Origin: Sorghum bicolor
Lineage: Eukaryota; Streptophyta; Magnoliopsida; Poales; Poaceae
Length of the DNA stretch: 64,000 nucleotides
Assembly: GCF_000003195.3 (NCBI RefSeq)
Contig: NC_012876.2
Span: forward strand, 5,767,306-5,831,305
Direction: 5' to 3'
Made by a program: the position numbers and the translations under genes. Numbering within the stretch: the first letter of the stretch is position 1; each line of letters begins with the position of its first letter. Positions 56,039 through 64,000 of this stretch are shown one piece after another. The notes under the pieces are model-generated. The model did not search any database, was not told the origin of the DNA, and was given only the letters and a program-made list of their open reading frames with translations.

Positions 56039-58367
56039 TGAAAGTGCATCTAGCCCTTTGTGGGTTTTGGTGAATTGAATGACAACATGATTAAAGGTCT
56101 AATAAGTTTGCTAAGTGTTGATCAGGATATTGAGTCTATTGCACATACTTATGGATTGTGTATTAACAAGTATGTTCAAGGCTCAACAAGCAGGCAAACT
56201 TGATGATATGCCACATAGTGTTGAAATGAAGGCCAAATTGTGTATTGTTGTATTATAGGATTATGGAAACAATCTAGGTCAAGCAAAAGACAATAATGCA
56301 AATGAAATCTATGGAGTGGCTTCTATACTGTGGGATATCATAACATCATGAGAAAGCAAGCATATTTGACAAATGGCAAAAGAGACATGAGTTGATGTTC
56401 ACGGATTGGTCTCTACAATGGTTTGCTTTTCATGAACAAGAAGAGTTTGATAGCGAACTAAGTTTGATCAAGCTAGAAGTATGAAGATAAAGATTGAAGT
56501 GAGTATTAAGTGTCAAGCCAAAATAGAGAGGATATAAGGAACTGTGAATTGGCTTGACCATATTGATGCTGATCCATATATGTCTCTATGTGAGTCAAAC
56601 TGAAGCTTGATTGATCTCAATATTTATATCTAGAAGATATTCAAGCAAGGATCATGATATTGAAGAAATGGTTATTCAATGGATGCTTAATATTATATGA
56701 CTTGAGTATGGCTTGATAAGGTGAAGATAGCAAGGAAAGGGCTTCGAGGGACTAAGCGGAGGTGAAGGGACAAGCGACGGCTTAAGGACCGAGGTACCAT
56801 GGCTAAGGTGAAGAAGAGAGTACTTGTATTGAGTCGAGGAACTAATCAAGCTATGAGGAGTCATATTGTGTTGAGAAGCAAATAATTAGTAGAAGTGTCT
56901 TGAAGCCATGGAGGTGAACTCATATGTGTTGAAATGGGTCAAGTCACATGCTCAAGGTATGTTTGCTCAAAGAAAGGAGACAAAGTTGATTGCAACCCTT
57001 TATGGAGTATTTTTGAGAAGAAATGGCATATGAAGACATTGAAGACTCAAGTGGTTAAATTGTTTATATTCTTTTGTTCTTGAGTATAGGTATGCCGTAC
57101 TATCAAGGGGGATGCAATACGAATGATAGACAAGTCTCAAGTGCTCAAACTAACCGAACCCAAGTTCTAACATGAGAGAAAACACTTAGCACTGCACTTG
57201 CACAAGTTGATCTTGGAGCTTGTTCTCTACAGGGTTGGATAGCCCTTGAAACAAACTTTCCGGAAAGTCCAAGATCACTGCAAATGGAGTTCGGAGTAAA
57301 AAGTTATGACTTTTTTCGTAAGGTGACCTATGCTGTTTTTACAAGGACGGCAGTGCCGCCCATGATGGGCGGTAGTGCCGCCCCTGTACAGTCACAACGG
57401 CTAGTTTTCGAATCCTAATGGCTAGTTTGAGTGGGATGAGTATATATACCCATCCCACTGCTTCTGGTCGTGCTGCTGATGCTCCAGACTTTCCAAAGCC
57501 TTCCCAAAGCCTCTCCCAACCCTCTCTTTGTGGGAGTGAAGTGCTTAGTGCACAATTAAGTGTTGGGCCTATGTGATTAAGTGTTAGAGAGCAGATTAGA
57601 GCAATCCTAACCTTGAGCACTTGCTGGGCTTCGTCGATCTTCGTTGTGCATTTGTTACTCTTGGAGGTGAAGCCTCCTAGACGGCTAGGCGTCGCCCGGC
57701 GAGCTCCCGTGCTTGTGGTGAGCAGCGGGAACAGTTTGTAATCATCTCTTGCAGCTAGTGAAATCACCCCTCCTTCAAGAGGTAACACTCTTGTTTGGAG
57801 AATGAGGGAAGGGCAAGCCATTAGTGGCAAGCCGGTCCTTGTGTGGGCACCTCAACAACGTGGACATAGGCCAGCCTTTGTGGCGACGCCGAATCATGGG
57901 ATAAATATCGTGTGCTGATTTACATTCTTGTATTGCTATTGTTGTTGAGGTGTTTGTAGGGTTTGTGGCCGATCTACTTGGTGGTACTTGTGCTACTACG
58001 TATATTTGTTATTCAGTGACTAATATACTTGCAGGAAGCTAGGAAATTTATCTGATCTAAATTTTCTTGGTTGAATTTTGAATTATACTAAGTTCGTCCT
58101 GCGCAGGGCGTCAGTGCCGCCCTCTAAGGCCGGCAGTGCCGCCCTCTAATCTGATAGAATTTTGAGTTGAAACTTTGCAGATTTGTCACTGGATATCTCA
58201 AGTACATCTTCACCAAGTTTGGGCTCTGTTGGACTCACGGTTGCAGGAAGGGAGTGCCGCCCTCAAAGGGAGGCAGTGCCGCCCTGTGTTTTAGTTTCTG
58301 TTTGAGCAGAATTTGCAGGCCTATTCACCCCCCTCTAGGCCTCCTTGGCGACATCAAGGTCCTTTCA
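56039..58367 (+). mobile_element. Solo LTR, copia SIRE/Maximus-like (2,329 bp)
   Basis: It starts TGAAAGTGCATCTAGCCC and ends ATCAAGGTCCTTTCA, with inverted ends TGAAAG/CTTTCA. A perfect 5-bp target-site duplication GTTAT flanks it (56034-56038 and 58368-58372). No internal coding region is present, so the element was lost by LTR-LTR recombination. The end CACCCCCCTCTAGG and the start sequence are typical of long grass copia LTRs. GGCAGTGCCGCCC motifs recur at about 57345-57390, 58105-58150 and 58250-58285. Open frames within it are not genes. Confidence 0.9.
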
Positions 58368-59892
58368 GTTATCCCCTTTGCGAATAAGTGGTAGGCATCC
58401 TCAATAACTTGATGTGTCAGAATTCATCGCATAGATTCGCCATAGGTTTAGAGCTAGCTTGCTTGTTGCTTCCACCTGCAGCTGCCGGCAGGCACAGGGT
58501 AGTGGAGCGAAGCTAGGCACTTGCCCCCCCCCTTTCCTACGAGCGATCACTGCATTAGTTTGTATTTGTGCTTGTCTGCATGCAGACTTTCTCAAGAGTA
58601 GTACGTAGTACTCCGTAGGCTAGTAGAGTACTAACACTCAGGTCTCAACTTTGCTGTGAGTGTCAGCCATACTGTGTTACTTCACTGGATGTAGTACTAC
58701 CTTAAATGCTTAACTGCCCCCCTCTAATTGACTCCACGCTCCGCCACTGCCAGCAGGGTCGTCTTCGTTCTTCATCGTGTAGGATGTCCGGAGACCGAAG
58801 GAGCAGATGCAAGCCAGCATGCCGCCGCTGTGTTCTTGGCGGTGGCCCGCATCTTGGAGCTCCCATCCGCGAACTTGCCGAGAAGCATCCTCGTCCAATC
58901 TACACCGCCGTCGGAGATGCTCGCCCGCACCTCTTAGTGCAGCCCCAGTCTTCTCGCGTGACCCCGGTCTCATCCCCGTCGCCGAAGATGCTCGCCAAGC
59001 CTGACAGTTCACACAACTAGAGGTCAAGATCGAGCTCGCTATCACGGGCCCTTGCTTGGTGAATTCACGAGTAGGAGGAGCGCTGAGGAACAGATGTGGG
59101 CCACCGAAGGAGAAGCAGATGCGGATTGCCAGAGGCCGCGCTAGGGCTAGGGGCTACATTGAAGGGGAGGGGCACCGGGGGGCGAGGGGTGAGGGCTCCA
59201 CGGATGGGGAGGGGGGCGCCGGGGTGTCGTCGTGCCCGAGGAAGGGAGACATGCCGAGCGAGCACACAAGGAGGCAAGGGGCCTCCATGGCTACGAACAC
59301 AGAGGAGAAGAGGAGCGCGAGCGCAAACGAACCGGGCGGTGACGAGATGCCACTGCGGGGCTTAGCCAAGCCTGACCACGGAAAAACAAAATGCCATCTT
59401 ATTTTTCCACAGCCCGGCTAAGGTCTCTAAAGTGGCTTAGCTGAACCTGCCTATAGACTATTTAGAGCATCTTATTACAAGATTTAGCTATTATGTAAAA
59501 TAAAAAACTCACTCAAAGCATAGAGTTCCACAACAGCTTTTGTATATGATAGCTAGTGAGGACGACATGCTATATATAACAAGCGAGAATTTAGGGATAG
59601 CAAACTTGTTATTCTAGCAAAGCAGATAGCACATCTGTTGGACTTCAATTTGTGCTTTAAAAATGTAAAAATAACCTAGATAACATGAATAACATATCTG
59701 TTGGAGTTGCTCTTATAAGCAACCAAACAATTGAAAGTAAACTTCATAGAGCTTAATTAAGAGCCAGTGACCCAACTAAAGAGGCCCGTAATTGCCCGAT
59801 ACACCCTGAAGAGATTTATTTTTCCTTTTTCCCTGTCTCAGTCCAAACAGGCCGGAAGGGGAGGGCGTTTCTAGTATCTCCGGTTCGGCAGT
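58368..59892. other. Intergenic and upstream region of the 2H gene
   Basis: 58700-59400 is GC-rich with several unrelated open frames in different phases, none recognised. 59464-59720 looks like a degenerate MITE (GAGCATCTTATTAC on the left, GTTGGAGTTGCTC on the right). The promoter of the downstream gene should lie in 59720-59892; no TATA box is evident. Confidence 0.35.
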
Positions 59893-62800
59893 ATGGCAAT
59901 AGTGATGGTGATGGCCACACGGATCAAAGCAGTAGTCACCAAACCAAGTTTGATGGCCACGAGGCCCCTGAGCAGCTTCTCCGCGCGTCCCAGATCTCCG
60001 GGCACCGCCGTCTGGTTCCTCCCGGCCGCCGCCCTCCTCCTCCTCGTGCTCCTCCGCTGGTCGCCCATGGGCTCCTACCCTCCCGTCTCCCCTCGTAACA
60101 ACCCTTAAACCATCCATTCGTTTGCAGTTTCTTGATTCCCACCAATATTTTGTTCCAGTCGTGAAATCCCGCCCCCTTTTCTGGTTTTCGCGTCCGCAGG
60201 CGGCTCCGGCTCGGTCCCGGCCCAGCGCGCCGAGCTTTACTCGAAGATGGCGCGTGACCTCGACGAGCGCGGCGCGGCGTTCCTCAAGGGCGGCGAGACG
60301 TCGCAGTCGCTCACGCTCTCGGACCTCTTCGACACCGCAGCTGACGGTGCCGTCGTGCCCAGGCTCAAGGTGCGGGCTTTCTTCCCCAACCCCGTGCTCT
60401 GCTGCTGCTCACGTTGGTTGACATGTGCTTGGCTGGGATGGTTGTCGCTGAACTGAAATGTGCTTGGCAGGCCGCCGACCCGCCAGTGCGCGCGAATGTG
60501 CTCTATATGGACCCCAAGTTCGCTGCTGTGATCTCGTGAGTGATGTGCTTTGCCCAAATCTATTGGCAGCATGCAATTATGTTTAATTGTTCCTGAAATA
60601 TGATGCTCTCTCTCCCTGCAAGAGAGAAGAACTAAGTTAGTGAGCCTGTAGTTGGTCAGTTGTGCTGTGTAATTGTTCCTTTTGGGAGGTCAGGACAGTG
60701 CTTTATTCAGTATGTTTTGTGCTTGCAGGAAGGCTGTCAAGGACGTATTTCTTCCTTATTTTGATCAAGGTACAGCTTCTGTTATGTTATGGCATCCCAT
60801 ACATGTAGAACTATAGAATTTTATCTACTGAATTCAATTGGCCTGATATTTGAATGCTGCTAAGTAGAGTTATCACTTATCAGTTCAGTTGCCTGCTGAT
60901 TGCTTGGTTAGTGTCACAGAAACCAACAACTTTGTTGAAGCATTTTATCTTGAACACTTTGCTTGGTTGATTTTTTTTTTTTTTTTGCAGCTATCTGGTT
61001 CCAAAATACGAGCATGTACCACTTCAGCATGTTTCACGCCTCCCATCACTTGGAGCCCATTGTAGCAACCGAGGATGAGGTGAGCACACCCTCTGATCAA
61101 CCTCTTTGAGCATGGCAATTGGAGTTTTTATTGACATATCTATATGTGATATCCTTGAGATTGAAGCCGAAGTGGAGGCAGTAAAAAGAGCCGCCGAGAA
61201 TTTTTGCCCGCTTAAAATTGTATTGGACAGAGTGGTTTTGACCTCAACCGGTGTGCTTCTTGGCCTGTGGCAGGTTTGGATCTTGAGAGACCCTGTTCTG
61301 TCTGATTTTTTCTGATTGATATTAAGCTCACATAACCTTAGTATGCAATCCTCTATCCTGAGTTCCTAAGAAGTATTCGAACTGAAATATAGATAATTAT
61401 ATTTGGTGTGTTTAGGTTGAATCTGGCACTGATCCTGCAGAAATCCGCTCAAGATTGAGAGAAGCTCTTCCTCGAGCACCTCAAAAGCAACTGGTATGGG
61501 CAGCCCAAGATTCGATAGAACTGTTAAGTGATTTTTATTCCATTGCCAAGAGATAGCATTATCTTGGTAAAGAAACGTCAACAAAAGAACAACATTTGCC
61601 TAACAAATTGCTTTTGGTACCTGGCTAAATTTAATGTTCAAATATAGCGATGCAGTATGTAGTCATTGGTACAGATGGCTATTTACATAATATCTTGCAC
61701 ATTTCAATTTAATCTGTCACCTAACCTGATTTTTGGATTTGACAGTATGACCCTGTTCTGCTTCACACCTCCTTTGCACGAATTCTCGGACATCCCAAGC
61801 TCCCAGAAGAGGTATCCCACTTATAATTTGAGTTTTACTTTGCAATTTGCACAGTTCTGTCTTTCCATCAACGTAAGGCATGTTTTAAATTTTTACAGTT
61901 GAACTTGCAAGCTTTGACCAAGAATTTGTTGAATTATATATGTTAATGTACAAAAATTGCATCGAGAAATTTGTGTGCAAACTTCAAAATATTTTTAGGA
62001 TGGTGTTGATTTTGCTGCAATTGACAATATATTGTTATTTAAGAGACAATAGAGGTACAAATGTACTTTTAAAGACTCCCACCTTCCAAAATATGTTTTG
62101 CACTGATGGCATATGGTGTATTTGATTCCATTTTGGTCCTTAAAAGATGTTTACATTCATACTACTGGGCAGCTAGATTCTAAGTAAAACCACATAATAA
62201 ACCCACAGATTAGTGTTCAGAACACAATCATATCCTCTGCTGTACTGCAGAGGCATTATGAGTTACTGATATGTGGGCTTGCTCTCCCTTCTGGCTCACA
62301 TGCCAGTGACTCTTAATGCCTCTGCAGTACTTCAGGGGATATGGGTCTGTTTGGAACTGCTGTGTCTTATAGAGAAGTGTTTCCTCTTTATTTTGCTATA
62401 CTTAAGGATGTGTAACCAAACAGAAACTTTAAATACTTTCTTCACCCTTTTTAGGGCAACTTCATCTAATTTTATCTACATGATAGTGCATGGAAGTACA
62501 GTAATCCCAGAGCAGATAATGCAGTCATAGTCTTTGCATGTTTGCTTTGTTACATCCTTTAATTGTTTATTATTTAATCTCATGTGAGACTCCAATTTCT
62601 ATACCCTCCTGTAGCAAAGTGCGTCGTCTTTTGATCATGTCAAGTTCTTCCATGAGCTGGTTGTTCAAGTTAATGAGAAGATACGTGGCTTCCAGGTAGA
62701 CTTCTTGCTGCTCATACCCATGAGCTGGTTGAATGCAAACATAGCATGCATGGTTACCTATTTACTACCACTGTTTTTCAGGCGACGGTATCAGAGCTAT

Positions 62801-62895
62801 GGTATGTCGAAGAGTATGATGTTCTTGCGCTAGCACTGAATGGAAAGATGAAAGTGCGGAGGCTCCACCTTGGATGCAATCATCCGGGCAATTAA
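59893..62895 (+). CDS. 2H-phosphoesterase-like membrane protein (RNA ligase/cyclic nucleotide phosphodiesterase family)
   Basis: Ten exons: 59893-60094, 60200-60369, 60471-60535, 60729-60769, 60991-61079, 61160-61273, 61416-61493, 61746-61811, 62615-62695, 62782-62895 (1,020 nt, 339 residues), GT-AG and in phase throughout. Two H-x-S motifs, HFS at 170-172 and HTS at 260-262, fit the paired His motifs of 2H phosphoesterases, which hydrolyse 2',3'-cyclic phosphates or related bonds in RNA and nucleotides. The substrate is unknown. A hydrophobic stretch (WFLPAAALLLLVLLRW, about residues 41-56) follows a basic leader, suggesting a signal anchor. The conserved LDRVVLTSTGVLLGLWQ segment supports the family call. 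The first ATG at 59893 is used; Met7 and Met21 are in-frame alternatives. Confidence 0.87.
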
Positions 62896-63808
62896 AGTTA
62901 TAGAGGTCATGAAAACGGGAAAGGATTAGGAGATGCGCAGCCACGAAGCATATTTTTTTGCTTGCCTAAAGGGCCACCTCAGCCTTGGTTCTGCCGAGCT
63001 GAAAGAGATGCTCTACAGTCTGAAACTGGACTTACCAACAACTGACAAGCTATATTGACGAATGTTTATGTAGGAACTGTATGCATGTTTTAGTGGTGTA
63101 TGTAGTGTATTACTTTTTTTTGAATGCATGTAATGTAATTATTTGAGCACAAAAACTATAAAGTTTTTGCTCACTATGTAATGAAATGCAGCTTATGTTC
63201 ATATTCTGTTTAATTTCTCCCTCATTCGATGAATGAAGAACTGAATTTCTTGTATGTGCTGCAGCATAATTGTGCCACAGCTTTAAGCTCAAAAAACAAT
63301 ACGCCTGTGCACATAAGGTGTGGTGTCATTTTACATCGGCTCGTCTTTAAACGTTGTGTGTGGTTTGAAGACAACGCCATAAGGTGCATGTTTGGTTCTT
63401 TTAACAATTTTGCCTTGCTTTGCTTGCTTGGGCAAGGTTTGCCTTGTCAGATTAGGCAAAGCCATTTCCACTCTTGCTTTGGCAAGAAAAAAGTTGCCAG
63501 CATAAGCTCCAAGGTACTCTAGCCAGATATCTAAACTAACATCACCCTTCCATAACCTTTGCTTGGTGAGTTTACACATTTTCTGACAAAAACAAACTTG
63601 CCTGAAAGATAATATGTTATCAAACTTGCCCGAAAGATGAGATCATTCCATATGTGTATTTTGTAAGACCTTATTTGGATGTTATCGGATTCACCTCGAT
63701 TGATGCGAATCTGACTACATCCAACACAAGGCCTAAAGGGACAGAGACTCCATCCCTGGTTTTCCAACACACTAGGACTCCGTCCCTGTTGCCCCCAACT
63801 AAACACTA
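62896..63808. other. 3' UTR of the 2H gene and intergenic sequence
   Basis: Probably 3' UTR to about 63.2 kb. 63390-63500 repeats TTGCCTTGCTTTGC/GGCAAG motifs that partly pair as an inverted repeat. No gene is seen. Confidence 0.4.
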
Positions 63809-64000
63809 AGGGGGTATTTGGTTAAATGTGTTAAAGTTTAATAGATACTGTAGTATTTTTGTTTTATTTAGTAATTAGTGTCTAAGCATAAACTAATTAG
63901 GCTTAAAAGATTCGTCTCGTAAATTATTCTCTAACTGTATTTTTAGTTTTGTAAATAGTCTATATTTAGTACTCCATACATGTGTCCAAACATTCGATGT
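63809..64000 (-). mobile_element. MITE related to the GGCCTTGTTTAGTT family, cut by the window edge
   Basis: Starts GGGGGTATTTGGTTAAAT and contains the family core (GATTCGTCTCGTAAATTA, ACATTCGATGT). The right end is outside the window. Confidence 0.65.

Noticed and set aside
57339..57830. A 163-residue minus-strand frame
   Set aside because: It lies inside the solo LTR at 56039-58367 and has no similarity to a known protein.
58706..59421. Several frames of 65-121 residues in a GC-rich block
   Set aside because: They overlap in competing phases, show no domain or splice structure and look compositional.

Overview
This window looks like nuclear DNA of a grass. The genes have short GT-AG introns, GC-rich first exons and grass-type families. 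LTR retrotransposons and a very abundant MITE family (ends GGCCTTGTTTAGTT) fill the gaps. The MITE type, the terpene synthase and the UGT85-like gene suggest an Andropogoneae grass, most likely Sorghum or a close relative. That is an inference from pattern recognition, not a database match.

Layout. 1-5017 is the 3' part of a Del/Tekay-like chromovirus with a 2.76-kb LTR. 5107-10632 is a complete but broken Reina-like chromovirus whose two 439-bp LTRs differ at one base. 10.6-16.6 kb is a repeat nest: C/T-rich and T-rich tracts, six MITEs of one family, and inverted copies of a palindromic GC-rich element. 16867-21068 (+) is a seven-exon sesquiterpene synthase with a solo LTR in intron 4. 22536-28154 (-) is a two-exon UGT85-like gene pointing towards it, with a 4.1-kb repeat-filled intron. 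A tRNA-Glu(UUC) gene is at 28931 and a broken hAT transposase remnant near 29.6 kb.

30865-32999 (+) is an elongin A homologue with a repeated C-terminus. 33885-42723 (-) is a THADA/Trm732 homologue of 2,162 residues. A shared promoter region separates it from a divergent HAD-family hydrolase, 43450-45365 (+). 45885-46497 (-) is a V-ATPase subunit D pseudogene. 47568-52017 (-) is cullin 3. 52-59.9 kb is intergenic and holds MITEs, a 300-bp tandem duplication and a 2.33-kb solo LTR with perfect target-site copies. 59893-62895 (+) is a 2H-phosphoesterase-like gene. The right edge enters another MITE.

All exon models were built by hand from splice sites, reading phase and family resemblance; the phases close exactly in each of the seven spliced genes. 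The housekeeping genes (elongin A, THADA, HAD, CUL3, 2H) have no evident joint pathway. The terpene synthase and the glycosyltransferase could be metabolically linked. The UGT keeps its sugar-donor box but lacks both residues of the usual catalytic dyad, which is the most unusual protein-level observation here. No wholly new multi-gene system is evident.
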